This document shows positions 1 through 7,938 of a DNA stretch of 64,000 bases, piece after piece. The notes under the pieces were generated by a model, which was not told the origin of the DNA, made no database searches, and worked only from the letters and a program-made list of their open reading frames with translations. A program made the translations under genes and the position numbers. Within the stretch, counting starts at the first letter, position 1. The number at the start of each line of letters is the position of its first letter. Source of the stretch: Cohaesibacter sp. (lineage in GTDB: Bacteria; Pseudomonadota; Alphaproteobacteria; Rhizobiales; Cohaesibacteraceae); contig JAOAQZ010000015.1 in NCBI GenBank assembly GCA_025210795.1, positions 1 through 64,000 of the forward strand, given 5' to 3'.

Positions 1-369
1 ATTTTGACCCCGTCCGGGCGATTGCTGCAGCGCTCTTCTCATCCGCCGGATCGGCCCGCTTTATATGCCGCGCAATTTGCCCTCTCACATGCCTGCTGGC
101 TGATTTGCTATCCTCTTGCTGGCTGGCTGCAAACCTCAAACGGAACATTTGTGACTCTGTTGGTTCTGACTGCCCTTGCCGTGGGCGGGCTGTTGGTGGC
201 ACGTCAGGTCTGGGCGTCAGGCGCAAAACGGGATCTTGCGCATATGCATACTAATTTGCCGCCGGACCATCCCCATTTGCACAATGCGGTCGATGGCTGG
301 CACAGCCATGAATTTATCGTGGATGACGAACATCCACGATGGCCGGATCGGCATGGAATGCTGGGTTAA
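1..369 (+). CDS. MFS transporter, C-terminal fragment (cut by left edge)
   Basis: Open from the first base of the window to a TAA at 367-369. The visible part has two hydrophobic stretches (about residues 20-40 and 48-68), the last transmembrane helices of a major facilitator protein. They are followed by a hydrophilic tail rich in His (pairs such as HxH and PDHPHL) and ending in an acidic DDEHPRWP-type stretch. This arrangement is typical of MFS exporters often found beside ArsR-type regulators. A His-rich tail could bind metal, but substrate cannot be inferred. It is convergent with soxT. Confidence 0.7.
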   Translation: MLTPSGRLLQRSSHPPDRPALYAAQFALSHACWLICYPLAGWLQTSNGTFVTLLVLTALAVGGLLVARQVWASGAKRDLAHMHTNLPPDHPHLHNAVDGWHSHEFIVDDEHPRWPDRHGMLG

Positions 370-399
370 TCGTTGTTTGCTGCAGAATTATTTGTTCAC

Positions 400-1458
400 C
401 TAAATCGGGTTGGCAAAGCCGACCATGAGTTGGCGCAAACCAAGAGCTGCTCCGGCAATAAGAGCAATAAGGGTGACCGGTCCGCTATAGGCAAGGACTG
501 AGATGGCCGAGAGGCCTTGACCAATGGAACAGCCAACAGCAACCACAGCCCCAACGCCCATCAGGCCCGCACCGATAATCTGGCGGCGCAATTCGCGGGG
601 GTCTTCGCAGGCTTCCCAGCGGAAATGCCCCTTGATCAGGCTGCCGATGAAAGCCCCAATCCAGACCCCGGCCACAGAGCCGATGCCGAATGTGAGGGAG
701 GTGCCTGAGGCGGTCATCGCATAAAGGATGGTCTCGCCTATCGGGCCTGAAAAAGTGTGGGATACCACATTATTGGCCTCAAGCGTTTCATTATGCATCC
801 ACTGGGTGCCTGCCCAGCCGGAGACAATGGCAAGGCCAACCACCGCGCCCCAGAAAATGGTTTGGGGGCTATTACGTACATGTTTGGGGCTGATGGCAAA
901 AGCAAGAATTGCAAGACCGATCAGGATGCCGACAAGGGAGAGGCTGATGCCTGTGGCGTTTGCAAGACCTGTGGCAAGAGAGGGAAGGGCCCCGTCTGTT
1001 TCGTTTACTGGAAAAAGCCAGATACGGATATAGGCAAGGGGGCCGGATATGGTGACAAAGGCGCTGATCCCCATGACGATGACGATGACAAAGGCGCGCA
1101 AATCGCCGCCGCCCAATCGGGCAAGGGCGCCATAGCCGCAATTGCCACAAATGGCCATGCCATAGCCAAACAGAAGGCCACCGACAATGCTCTCCATCGG
1201 GTTCCATTGCTGGCGCAGATAGGTGGTTTTCTCTAAAGCGAGGGCATCAAAATGCAGAAGAGCAAAGGTGCCGACAATGGCCACGCCAATTGCAATGCCC
1301 CACATGCGCAGGCGCAAATCGGAACTGGAATAGAAATAGTCTTCAATGGCGCCTAAGGTGCAAAACCGCCCCAGACGGGCAGCAAGGCCGAGCAAGATTC
1401 CCCCGCCCATGCCGATATAGGCCAACAAAAATTCATCACTGCCTAGCAGATCCAACAT
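400..1458 (-). CDS. soxT: SoxT, YeeE/YedE-family sulfur-compound transporter
   Basis: A 352-residue polytopic membrane protein of the YeeE/YedE (DUF395) family, whose characterised members take up thiosulfate or other sulfur compounds. Two Gly-rich half repeats are visible. Conserved cysteines of the family appear at C33 (GRFC), at C104/C107 (a CxxC in a GYGMAICGNCGYG segment) and near the C terminus (VGCSIGQG). It is the last gene of a leftward soxS-soxR-soxT set, the order described as soxSRT in Pseudaminobacter salicylatoxidans, where it is needed for thiosulfate oxidation. A likely Shine-Dalgarno (gggagg on the minus strand) lies about 13 nt before the ATG. A paralogue lies at 12887-13939. 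Import is the likely role; the exact substrate is inferred. Confidence 0.85.
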   Translation of the reverse strand: MLDLLGSDEFLLAYIGMGGGILLGLAARLGRFCTLGAIEDYFYSSSDLRLRMWGIAIGVAIVGTFALLHFDALALEKTTYLRQQWNPMESIVGGLLFGYGMAICGNCGYGALARLGGGDLRAFVIVIVMGISAFVTISGPLAYIRIWLFPVNETDGALPSLATGLANATGISLSLVGILIGLAILAFAISPKHVRNSPQTIFWGAVVGLAIVSGWAGTQWMHNETLEANNVVSHTFSGPIGETILYAMTASGTSLTFGIGSVAGVWIGAFIGSLIKGHFRWEACEDPRELRRQIIGAGLMGVGAVVAVGCSIGQGLSAISVLAYSGPVTLIALIAGAALGLRQLMVGFANPI

Positions 1459-1512
1459 CGCCAGATTTTCCCTCCCTGTGAAAACCGAGCGTGTTGTTTT
1501 TATCCGTCTCGG

Positions 1513-1851
1513 TCAGTCGTCCTGCCTGCAGAACAGGTCATAGACAACTTCCATTATTTGTTTTGAGCGGTCATCGGTCAAGCGATAATAGATTGATTTT
1601 CCTTCGCGGCGCGGTGTGATGAGGCCTTCAAGGCGCAAACGCGAGAGTTGCTGGGACACAGCAGCCTGCCGGGCAGAGAGGAGATCTTCCAGTTCGGTGA
1701 CGGATTTTTCGCCGGTGACGAGATAGCACAGGATCATCATCCTGCCTTCATGCCCGATGGCTTTGAGGAAATTGGATGCGCTGGTTGCGTTGCGCTCCAT
1801 CTTCTCCATATCGCTATCAAGCATATTCTCGTGAAAAACCGGCAATCCCAT
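1513..1851 (-). CDS. soxR: SoxR, ArsR-family persulfide-responsive repressor
   Basis: A 112-residue winged-helix ArsR/SmtB-family regulator. The recognition helix region (ARQAAVSQQLSRL) and the wing (RREGKSIYYRL) are intact. Two cysteines sit at C42 (MILC) and C108 (DLFC), the same spacing as the disulfide/tetrasulfide-forming pair of BigR and SqrR, so a reactive-sulfur sensor is strongly suggested. No metal-site motif of the ArsR or SmtB type is seen. The start used gives a 17-residue N-terminal arm; M10, M15 or M18 are alternatives. It lies 31 nt downstream of soxS and probably represses the sox promoters through the ATTC-N8-GAAT-like sites listed here. This is not the SoxR of the superoxide response. 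Confidence 0.9.
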   Translation of the reverse strand: MGLPVFHENMLDSDMEKMERNATSASNFLKAIGHEGRMMILCYLVTGEKSVTELEDLLSARQAAVSQQLSRLRLEGLITPRREGKSIYYRLTDDRSKQIMEVVYDLFCRQDD

Positions 1852-1882
1852 CTGGGTTTCCTCACACTAGGGTGCATTAAGT

Positions 1883-2287
1883 TCAGTTGCTGTTAGATGC
1901 AGCTTTTTGGTCGATTGATGCAAGTATCTGGGAGAGTAACCCCCAAAAGAAATCTTCTCCGGGATAGCCTTCTATGCGTCCTTTTTCAACTCCATCCATC
2001 AAAACAACAAAAGTAGGGGTGAAATGAAAGCCTCTTGCGGGTTTGATATCGCCTGGAACAGGGTCCGAAATGTCGATATGGCGCAAGGGGGCCCGTTTGC
2101 CTTCTGCTGATTTGGGATAGATGGGGCCGATTTCTTTCTTCCAGCGCTCGCACCAGGCGCAGCCATCTTCCTCTACCATTAGCAACTCCAACTTGCCGGT
2201 TGGAGCTTTGGAAGATGCAAAAGCGAGCCCTGAGGTTGAGGCAAGACTGGCCATCAGACCAAGGACTAAAAGAAGAATGCGAACCAT
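1883..2287 (-). CDS. soxS: SoxS, periplasmic thioredoxin-like protein
   Basis: A 134-residue protein with an N-terminal signal peptide (about residues 1-25, hydrophobic and ending near AFA) followed by a short thioredoxin fold. The redox motif is C43-A-W-C46, and the cis-proline loop TPTF is present. SoxS of Paracoccus keeps SoxY active by reducing adventitious disulfides, receiving electrons from the membrane protein SoxV; the same role is inferred here. It is divergent from soxV across an 80-bp promoter region that carries a candidate SoxR operator, and it is co-transcribed with soxR and soxT. Confidence 0.88.
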   Translation of the reverse strand: MVRILLLVLGLMASLASTSGLAFASSKAPTGKLELLMVEEDGCAWCERWKKEIGPIYPKSAEGKRAPLRHIDISDPVPGDIKPARGFHFTPTFVVLMDGVEKGRIEGYPGEDFFWGLLSQILASIDQKAASNSN

Positions 2288-2367
2288 CTGAACACCACTA
2301 TTGACGGAATTTATACATATAATCTAATTTGAATGTGTGAATTATACAAGTTGATTGGAGGCCTTGT
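2288..2367. promoter_or_regulatory. soxS/soxV divergent promoter region with degenerate SoxR site
   Basis: This 80-bp AT-rich divergent region must contain both promoters. At 2319-2334 the minus-strand reading is ATTC-N8-TTAT, one perfect and one degraded half of the ATTC-N8-GAAT consensus of SqrR-type repressors. It matches the perfect palindrome at 3778-3793 at about 10 of 16 positions. -10-like sequences (for example TATAAT at 2318-2323) overlap it, which would suit repression. SoxR binding at exactly this intergenic region is known from Pseudaminobacter; the site itself is inferred. Confidence 0.5.
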
Positions 2368-3108
2368 GTGCTGGAAGTCACATTTTTTGGGGCATTAATA
2401 GCGGGTCTTCTGTCTTTTTTGTCCCCCTGTATTCTGCCTATCGTACCATTTTACCTGTCTTATCTCGCTGGCGTGGGCATGAACCAGATCTCGGCTGATG
2501 CACAAATTGACGGGGCTATCCGCCGCCGGGCGGTGATTGCGGCCCTGTGTTTTGCCGCCGGGATCATTACCATTTTTATGGGGCTTGGGGCTGCTGCCTC
2601 TGCTTTTGGTCAGGTGATCCGCGAATATTTTGACATTCTGCGCTGGGTGGCCGCTGCCATTATTATTGCCATGGGACTTCATTTTCTAGGTGTGCTGCGC
2701 ATCAGCCTTTTATATCGCCAGTTTCGGGCGGATGCAGGTGAGGTCAGCAATGTGAGCTATCTGGGTGCGTTTGTCATTGGCCTTGCCTTTGCCTTTGGCT
2801 GGACACCTTGCGTGGGCCCAGTTCTTGCTTCCATCCTGTTTATGGCAGCGGGGACTGATACTGCCTCGCAAGGGACCAGCATGCTGTTTGCCTATGGGGT
2901 GGGGATGACAGCTCCCTTTGTGCTGGCGGCCATGTTTATCGGCCCTTTCATGAAATGGATGGCGGGCTTTCGCAAACATCTGTCAAAAATTGAAAAGGTT
3001 ATGGGGGCAATGCTTCTATTGTTTGGGGTGCTGATTGCGACCAATTCGGTCAATCTGATTGCCCAATGGATGCTGGAGGTGATGCCGGTCTTTACCTCTC
3101 TTGGCTAG
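2368..3108 (+). CDS. soxV: SoxV, CcdA-family transmembrane electron carrier
   Basis: A 246-residue polytopic protein of the CcdA/DsbD-beta family with six predicted helices. The redox cysteines are C21 in a LSPCILP motif and C148 in a WTPCVGP motif, one in each inverted repeat half, as the family requires. It carries electrons from cytoplasmic thioredoxin to the periplasmic thioredoxins SoxS and SoxW. The chosen start is GTG at 2368, with GGAG at 2357-2360 at good spacing. It begins the rightward sox operon; soxW follows after 54 nt. Confidence 0.92.
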   Translation: MLEVTFFGALIAGLLSFLSPCILPIVPFYLSYLAGVGMNQISADAQIDGAIRRRAVIAALCFAAGIITIFMGLGAAASAFGQVIREYFDILRWVAAAIIIAMGLHFLGVLRISLLYRQFRADAGEVSNVSYLGAFVIGLAFAFGWTPCVGPVLASILFMAAGTDTASQGTSMLFAYGVGMTAPFVLAAMFIGPFMKWMAGFRKHLSKIEKVMGAMLLLFGVLIATNSVNLIAQWMLEVMPVFTSLG

Positions 3109-3162
3109 AGGGGGACACAAATTCTGACACTGTGCGTTTTGTTTCTTTGGGAGGAGAAGCCA

Positions 3163-3744
3163 ATGACCAAATTGTCAAACATTGTAAGAGCCTGTGCTCT
3201 TGCCTTTCTGTTTGCCCTGCCTCTTGCGCTGCCCGCGCAGGCAGAGATGGGGGATGACGGGCTGCATAAACAGCCCTGGATGCGCGATACATTCAAGGAC
3301 CTCGCGGAAGATCTGGCCGAAGCCAATGACGAGGGAAAACGGCTTATGGTCATGATCGAACAGCGGGGCTGTATCTATTGCCGTCAGATGCACGAAGAGG
3401 TGTATCCGAATCCCGAAATCTCCAAATTTATCGAAGAAAACTACTTCGTTGTGCAGATCAATATGTTCGGAGATGTTGAAGTTACGGACTTTGACGGCTC
3501 CACTTATTCAGAAAAAGACATAGTAAAAAAGTGGGGGGTGCTGTTTACCCCAACCGTTTTGTTTTTTCCGCAAACAGTCGATTCTGACACGCCTGCAAAC
3601 AAGGTCGCAGTGGCGCAAATGCCTGGTGCCTTTAAGAAAAATACGACTCACGACATGCTGCGCTGGGTTGTTGAAAAAGGGTATGAAGGGGAGGAGCCTT
3701 TCCAGAAATATCATGCCCGAATGCTGGCTTTGCGAAAAAAATAG
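3163..3744 (+). CDS. soxW: SoxW, periplasmic thioredoxin
   Basis: A 193-residue thioredoxin-fold protein with a clear Sec signal peptide (residues 1-27, ending PAQA). The redox motif is C70-I-Y-C73 and the cis-proline element FTPTVLFF is present. It takes electrons from SoxV; in Paracoccus SoxW is redundant with SoxS for thiosulfate oxidation. The ATG at 3163 is preferred over an upstream in-frame start at 3139 because GGGAGGAG lies directly upstream at 3149-3156 and the signal peptide then begins normally. A 115-bp gap with a palindromic operator separates it from soxX. Confidence 0.88.
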   Translation: MTKLSNIVRACALAFLFALPLALPAQAEMGDDGLHKQPWMRDTFKDLAEDLAEANDEGKRLMVMIEQRGCIYCRQMHEEVYPNPEISKFIEENYFVVQINMFGDVEVTDFDGSTYSEKDIVKKWGVLFTPTVLFFPQTVDSDTPANKVAVAQMPGAFKKNTTHDMLRWVVEKGYEGEEPFQKYHARMLALRKK

Positions 3745-3777
3745 ATTGCCAAACTGTCGCACTTAACACATCATGAC

Positions 3778-3793
3778 ATTCAATTAATTGAAT
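3778..3793. promoter_or_regulatory. Perfect palindromic SoxR operator candidate (soxW/soxX)
   Basis: The 16-bp sequence ATTCAATTAATTGAAT is a perfect palindrome and fits ATTC-N8-GAAT, the consensus known for the persulfide-responsive repressor SqrR. It lies about 67 nt upstream of the soxX ATG. In Pseudaminobacter, SoxR binds the soxW-soxX intergenic region, so position and sequence agree. Related sequences lie upstream of soxG/soxH (15983-15998), soxB (6172-6187) and soxS/soxV (2319-2334). Confidence 0.75.
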
Positions 3794-3859
3794 TTGTTGT
3801 TGGATGATCAGAAAAAATAACTAGCGACAGGTTTAAAAAATGAAAGAGGGAGGACCAAC

Positions 3860-4315
3860 ATGAAGAGACCAGTTTTTGCGCTGTTGGCTCTGGCAATGGG
3901 GACTAGTGTTGCCATGGCCGGGGCGGTTAAGCCGGGAGATGTCAAGTTCGTGGAAGGGGCTGTGGAAGCGTCTTTGACGGGCACTGGCGGCAATGTTGAG
4001 GAAGGACGCAAGATCTTTATCAATCGCAAGTTGGGCAATTGCCTGGCTTGTCATGCCAATCAGGATTTGGCGTCAGAACAATTCCACGGTGAAGTTGGTC
4101 CATCTCTGGACGGAGTTGCCGATCGCTGGAACGAAGCCCAGCTACGCGGCATTCTGGTCAACTCCAAAGAGACCTTTGAAGGCACCATCATGCCAGCTTT
4201 CTATGTGATCGGGAATTTTCCGCGCACAAAGGAAAAGTTCAAGGGCAAAACAATTTTGACCGCACAGCAGCTTGAAGATGTTGTGGCGTATCTCGTGACA
4301 CTGAAAGAAGAGTGA
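3860..4315 (+). CDS. soxX: SoxX, monohaem cytochrome c subunit of SoxAX
   Basis: A 151-residue periplasmic cytochrome c. Residues 1-20 are a signal peptide. The haem-binding motif is C61-L-A-C64-H65 and the likely axial Met is M111 in IMPAFY, as in known SoxX. SoxAX joins thiosulfate oxidatively to the SoxY cysteine; SoxX passes the electrons on. The start has a strong ribosome site (gagggagga, 3846-3854). It is the first gene of the core soxXYZA unit, 28 nt before soxY. Confidence 0.95.
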   Translation: MKRPVFALLALAMGTSVAMAGAVKPGDVKFVEGAVEASLTGTGGNVEEGRKIFINRKLGNCLACHANQDLASEQFHGEVGPSLDGVADRWNEAQLRGILVNSKETFEGTIMPAFYVIGNFPRTKEKFKGKTILTAQQLEDVVAYLVTLKEE

Positions 4316-4343
4316 TTCACTCACATTATCTGGAGAAGATATT

Positions 4344-4766
4344 ATGAAGCTTACCCGCAGGGACGTGCTTGCTCTGGGATCAGGTGCAGTGGTGGCTGCC
4401 AGCATGATTTCCATGCCAGCCTTTGCAGCGTTGACCGATGACAAAATCAAGGAATTGACCGGCGGTGCCGAAGTAAAAGAAGGTGGTCTGGAACTGTCCG
4501 CGCCGGAAATTGCTGAAAACGGCAACACCGTGCCAGTTGAAGTAAGCGCAGAAGGTGCCGAGAGCATCACCGTTTATGCCGCTGGCAACCCGACACCGGA
4601 TGTGGTGACTTTCCGCTTTGGCCCTCTCAATCCTTCCCAGACAGCGGCAACCCGTATTCGTCTGGCCAAAACGCAGGATGTGGTTGCAATTGCCAAAATG
4701 AAGGACGGCTCTTTCCGTCGTGCTTCTACCACCGTCAAGGTAACCATCGGCGGCTGCGGCGGCTAA
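4344..4766 (+). CDS. soxY: SoxY, sulfur-carrier subunit of SoxYZ
   Basis: A 140-residue protein ending in the diagnostic GGCGG swinging arm, with carrier cysteine C138. Oxidation intermediates stay covalently bound to it throughout the Sox cycle. The N terminus (TRRDVL plus a hydrophobic stretch ending near AFA) is a Tat-type signal, consistent with export of folded SoxYZ together. The rest is the Ig-like SoxY fold. soxZ follows after 22 nt. Confidence 0.97.
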   Translation: MKLTRRDVLALGSGAVVAASMISMPAFAALTDDKIKELTGGAEVKEGGLELSAPEIAENGNTVPVEVSAEGAESITVYAAGNPTPDVVTFRFGPLNPSQTAATRIRLAKTQDVVAIAKMKDGSFRRASTTVKVTIGGCGG

Positions 4767-4788
4767 TCAAGTTCAGGAGAATAAAAGA

Positions 4789-5118
4789 ATGGCTAAAGGT
4801 GTAAAACCTCGCGTCAAGGTTCCACGTAAAGCTGCGGCCGGGGAGACCATCACCATCAAGGCTCTGATCAGCCACAAAATGGAATCTGGTCAGCGCAAAG
4901 GCAAAGATGGTAATCTTATTCCTCGCTCCATCATCAACCGCTTTACCTGTGCTTTTAACGGCCAGAATGTGATTGATGTGACTCTGGAGCCTGCGATTTC
5001 TACCAATCCCTACTTCCAGTTTGAAGCCGTTGTGCCAGAAGCGGGTGAATTCCATTTCACCTGGCATGACGATGACGGATCTTCCTACGAAACCAAGAAA
5101 AAGATCAAAATCGCCTAA
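4789..5118 (+). CDS. soxZ: SoxZ, partner subunit of the sulfur carrier
   Basis: A 109-residue protein without its own signal peptide and of the normal SoxZ length. It begins with the typical basic stretch (MAKGVKPRVKVP) and shows the SoxZ pattern KALISHKMESGQR. SoxZ folds as an Ig-like sandwich, pairs with SoxY and is exported on the SoxY Tat signal. A ribosome site (aggaga) precedes the ATG. It is followed by a 154-nt spacer before soxA. Confidence 0.95.
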   Translation: MAKGVKPRVKVPRKAAAGETITIKALISHKMESGQRKGKDGNLIPRSIINRFTCAFNGQNVIDVTLEPAISTNPYFQFEAVVPEAGEFHFTWHDDDGSSYETKKKIKIA

Positions 5119-5272
5119 GCGACAGGTTTGGATCCGACGACGACACTGGCTTTCGCTTCTTTTGGGCTCAGTCCCGCAAAGGAAGAAGCGCAAGCCCTTT
5201 AAAATGACAAAAAGGATTGGGGACTGGTGGACTTCCTGGGCCAGGCCAAGATCCGAGAGGGAGGACCGTAGA

Positions 5273-6115
5273 ATGAGAAAAAGTGCATTTTTTCTGACCT
5301 TGGCTTTGGTGTCTGGAGCTTTTACAGGCTCGGCGCTTGCCGATGAAAATGCAGAGCTGGTGATTGAGGGTGAAACCCTTGTGACCAAGACAGCAGCACC
5401 GGCTCATCTGAAAGACAATCTGGACGAAATCTATTCCGGTTGGAAATTCCGCTCTAGTGAAACACAGGCCCTGCAGCTGGATGATTTTGACAATCCTGCC
5501 TTCGTGTTCATCGATAGCGCAATGGATATGTATCAGCAGGTAGAAGGCTCGGCGGAGAAATCCTGCCAGTCTTGCCACGAGAATGTTGAAGACTTCAAAG
5601 GTCTGCGTACCAAGATGCCCCGCGTGGTCGATGGCAAGGTCCAGACCATGGAAGACCAGATCAACAAGTGCCGCACCGAGCAGATGGGCGCTGAAGCTCT
5701 GAAATATTCTGGCGGTGAGATGACCGGTCTGGTTGCTCTGATTGGTTTGCAGTCACGCGGCATGCCGATGAGCGTTAAAATTGACGGTGATGCCAAGCCT
5801 TTCTGGGAGAAAGGCAAAGAGATCTATTATACCCGTCATGGTCAGCTTGATATGTCTTGTGCCAGCTGCCACGAAGACAATTATGGCAACTCGATCCGTG
5901 CTGACCATCTTAGTCAGGGTCAGCTCAATGGTTTCCCGACCTATCGCCTGAAAAATGCCAAGCTCAATGCGGTTCATTCCCGCCTGTTTGGCTGTATCCG
6001 TGATGTGCGCGCCGAGCCTTACAAGGTTGGTTCTGACGAGTTCAGAGCACTTGAGCTCTATGTTTCGTCTCGCGGTAACGGGCTGTCTGTCGAGACACCA
6101 TCCGTTCGAAATTAA
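5273..6115 (+). CDS. soxA: SoxA, dihaem cytochrome c subunit of SoxAX
   Basis: A 280-residue cytochrome with a Sec signal peptide (residues 1-23). Two haem sites are present, C98-x-x-C101-H102 and C196-x-x-C199-H200, so this is the dihaem type of SoxA. C133 (NKC) fits the haem-1 axial thiolate, and C241 (FGCIRD) is the catalytic, persulfide-modified cysteine ligand of haem 2. Together with SoxX it ligates thiosulfate to SoxY. The ATG at 5273 (gggaggacc upstream) is preferred over a much earlier in-frame start at 5021 inside soxZ, because it begins a clean signal peptide. A strong terminator follows. Confidence 0.95.
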   Translation: MRKSAFFLTLALVSGAFTGSALADENAELVIEGETLVTKTAAPAHLKDNLDEIYSGWKFRSSETQALQLDDFDNPAFVFIDSAMDMYQQVEGSAEKSCQSCHENVEDFKGLRTKMPRVVDGKVQTMEDQINKCRTEQMGAEALKYSGGEMTGLVALIGLQSRGMPMSVKIDGDAKPFWEKGKEIYYTRHGQLDMSCASCHEDNYGNSIRADHLSQGQLNGFPTYRLKNAKLNAVHSRLFGCIRDVRAEPYKVGSDEFRALELYVSSRGNGLSVETPSVRN

Positions 6116-6121
6116 CCAAGG

Positions 6122-6162
6122 GCCGTCCCGTGTCTTGACCCAAGGACACGGGACGGCTTTTT
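6122..6162 (+). terminator. Intrinsic terminator between soxA and soxB
   Basis: A 13-bp GC-rich stem (arms 6122-6134 and 6145-6157, gccgtcccgtgtc and its complement) with a 10-nt loop is followed directly by TTTTT. This is a textbook Rho-independent terminator 6 nt after the soxA stop. It implies that soxXYZA ends here or is attenuated, and that soxB onward has its own promoter or depends on readthrough. Confidence 0.9.
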
Positions 6163-6217
6163 CTTAGAATTATTCAAATATGCGCATATGTTGCATTAAG
6201 TGTAGGATATAGTCCTG
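6163..6217 (+). promoter_or_regulatory. Likely soxB promoter with SoxR-like palindrome
   Basis: This is the 55-bp space between the soxA terminator and the soxB start. It holds ATTC-N8-GCAT at 6172-6187 (one mismatch from ATTC-N8-GAAT) overlapping the perfect 12-bp palindrome ATATGCGCATAT at 6178-6189. A terminator followed by an operator-like palindrome is what a separately promoted soxBCDEF unit would show. The promoter and operator roles are inferred. Confidence 0.45.
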
Positions 6218-7915
6218 ATGATTTCCCGTCGCGATTTTCTCCAGGTCAGTATGGCCGCGGCCTCCCTGTATGGCTTGTCCGGCTATGGTGCCTGGGCCAA
6301 ACTGGCAGCCCAGCAAGCCCTGACTCAGGATCAGTTGTTGGAATTTGACACCTTTGGCAATGTGTCTCTTATCCATGTGACTGATATTCACGGCCAGTTG
6401 GTTCCCATCTATTTCCGTGAGCCGGAAATCAATATCGGTGTGGGTGGCAACAAGGGCCATGTGCCGCATTTGACCGGAGATGCTTTCCGCAAGGTTTATG
6501 GTGTGGATGATGGTACGCCTGCACAATATGCGCTGACCTATCAGGATTTCTCTGCCCTTGCGCAAGCTTATGGCAAAGTTGGCGGGCTTGATCGCGTTTC
6601 TACCATCATTAATTCCATCCGCGCTGATCGCCCCGATGCCTTGCTGCTTGACGGTGGCGATACATGGCATGGCTCCTATACCTGTCACAAGACAGAAGGC
6701 CAGGACATGGTCAATGTCATGAATGCGCTCAAGCCTGATGCGATGACCTTCCACTGGGAGTTTACGCTCGGCTCGGAGCGTGTGAACGAGATTGTCGAAG
6801 AGCTGCCATTTGCGGCTCTGGGGCAGAATATCTTTGATTCTGAGTGGGACGAGCCGGCAGAATTGTTCAAGCCTTACAAGTTCTTTGAGCGAGGCGGTGT
6901 GAAGGTTGCTGTTATCGGGCAGGCTTTCCCTTATATGCCGATTGCCAATCCGCGCTGGATGTTCCCGGAATATAGCTTTGGTATCCGCGACCAGAATATG
7001 CAGAAGATGGTCGATGAAGTGCGTGCAGCCGGTGCTGAATGTGTGGTCTGCCTGTCGCATAACGGCTTTGATGTCGATAAGAAAATGGCAAGCCGTGTGA
7101 AGGGCATTGACGTTATTCTGTCGGGCCATACTCACGACGCCTTGCCAGAGCCTGTGCTGATTGAGAAGACTTACATTGTTGCCTCTGGCTCCAATGGCAA
7201 ATTTGTCAGCCGCGTGGATCTTGATATTCGTGATGGTAAGATGATGGGCATTCGCCATAAGCTGATCCCGGTCTTTGCCGATGTGATCGCGCCGGATCCT
7301 GTCATCACCAAGCTGGTTGATGAGCAACGCGCGCCTTATGAAAAAGAGTTGAGCGAGGTTATCGGCAAAACCGACAGCCTTCTTTATCGCCGGGGCAATT
7401 TCTCGGGCACATGGGATGATTTGATTTGTGAAGCGCTGATTGAAGAGCGCGAAGCAGATATTTCCATGTCTCCGGGCGTTCGGTGGGGGCCAAGCTTGCT
7501 GCCGGGACAGGATATCACCCGTGAAGACCTCTTCAATGTGACGTCCATGTCTTACGGTGAGGCTTATCGCAGCAAAATGACCGGTGAGTTCATCCATGTC
7601 ATTTTGGAAGATGTTGCCGATAACATTTTCAATCCCGATCCATATTACCAGCAAGGCGGTGACATGGTGCGCACCGGCGGGCTGAACTTCACTTGCGACA
7701 TTTCCAAGCCGCAGGGCAAGCGGATTTCCAATCTGACCTTGGCCAAAACCGGTGAGAAGATCGAAGCCTCCAAGGAATATTGGGTGGCCGGTTGGGCCAG
7801 TGTCAATGAAGGCACAGAAGGCCCGCAGATCTGGGATGTTGTCGAGAATTATATTCGTAAAAAAGGGACGGTCAGTGTCTCTGGGGAAAGCAACGTGACT
7901 GTTGTTGGTGCTTGA
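6218..7915 (+). CDS. soxB: SoxB, sulfate thiol hydrolase
   Basis: A 565-residue protein of the 5'-nucleotidase/metallophosphoesterase family. An N-terminal Tat signal (SRRDFLQ) is followed by the dinuclear-metal residues: D56 and H58 in TDIHGQ, D148 in GGDTWHGS, H179 in a FHWEF motif, and a late SGHTHD motif. SoxB hydrolyses the terminal sulfonate from SoxY-bound S-thiosulfonate, releasing sulfate, with two Mn ions. Length is normal for the family. soxC starts 23 nt downstream. Confidence 0.97.
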   Translation: MISRRDFLQVSMAAASLYGLSGYGAWAKLAAQQALTQDQLLEFDTFGNVSLIHVTDIHGQLVPIYFREPEINIGVGGNKGHVPHLTGDAFRKVYGVDDGTPAQYALTYQDFSALAQAYGKVGGLDRVSTIINSIRADRPDALLLDGGDTWHGSYTCHKTEGQDMVNVMNALKPDAMTFHWEFTLGSERVNEIVEELPFAALGQNIFDSEWDEPAELFKPYKFFERGGVKVAVIGQAFPYMPIANPRWMFPEYSFGIRDQNMQKMVDEVRAAGAECVVCLSHNGFDVDKKMASRVKGIDVILSGHTHDALPEPVLIEKTYIVASGSNGKFVSRVDLDIRDGKMMGIRHKLIPVFADVIAPDPVITKLVDEQRAPYEKELSEVIGKTDSLLYRRGNFSGTWDDLICEALIEEREADISMSPGVRWGPSLLPGQDITREDLFNVTSMSYGEAYRSKMTGEFIHVILEDVADNIFNPDPYYQQGGDMVRTGGLNFTCDISKPQGKRISNLTLAKTGEKIEASKEYWVAGWASVNEGTEGPQIWDVVENYIRKKGTVSVSGESNVTVVGA

Positions 7916-7938
7916 AGGTAAGAGAGGAGATAGTCCCT

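Noticed and set aside
6735..6775. SoxB has FHWEF where I first expected GHWEF
   Set aside because: The metal-binding His (H179) is kept, and the residue before it may be the norm in alphaproteobacterial SoxB; I could not support calling it unusual.
6170..7654. Long open frame antisense to soxB (about 490 codons), and similar long antisense frames opposite soxF and the ThDP gene
   Set aside because: They lie wholly opposite strongly conserved genes, have no ribosome sites, and their translations look like codon-bias shadows without recognisable domains.
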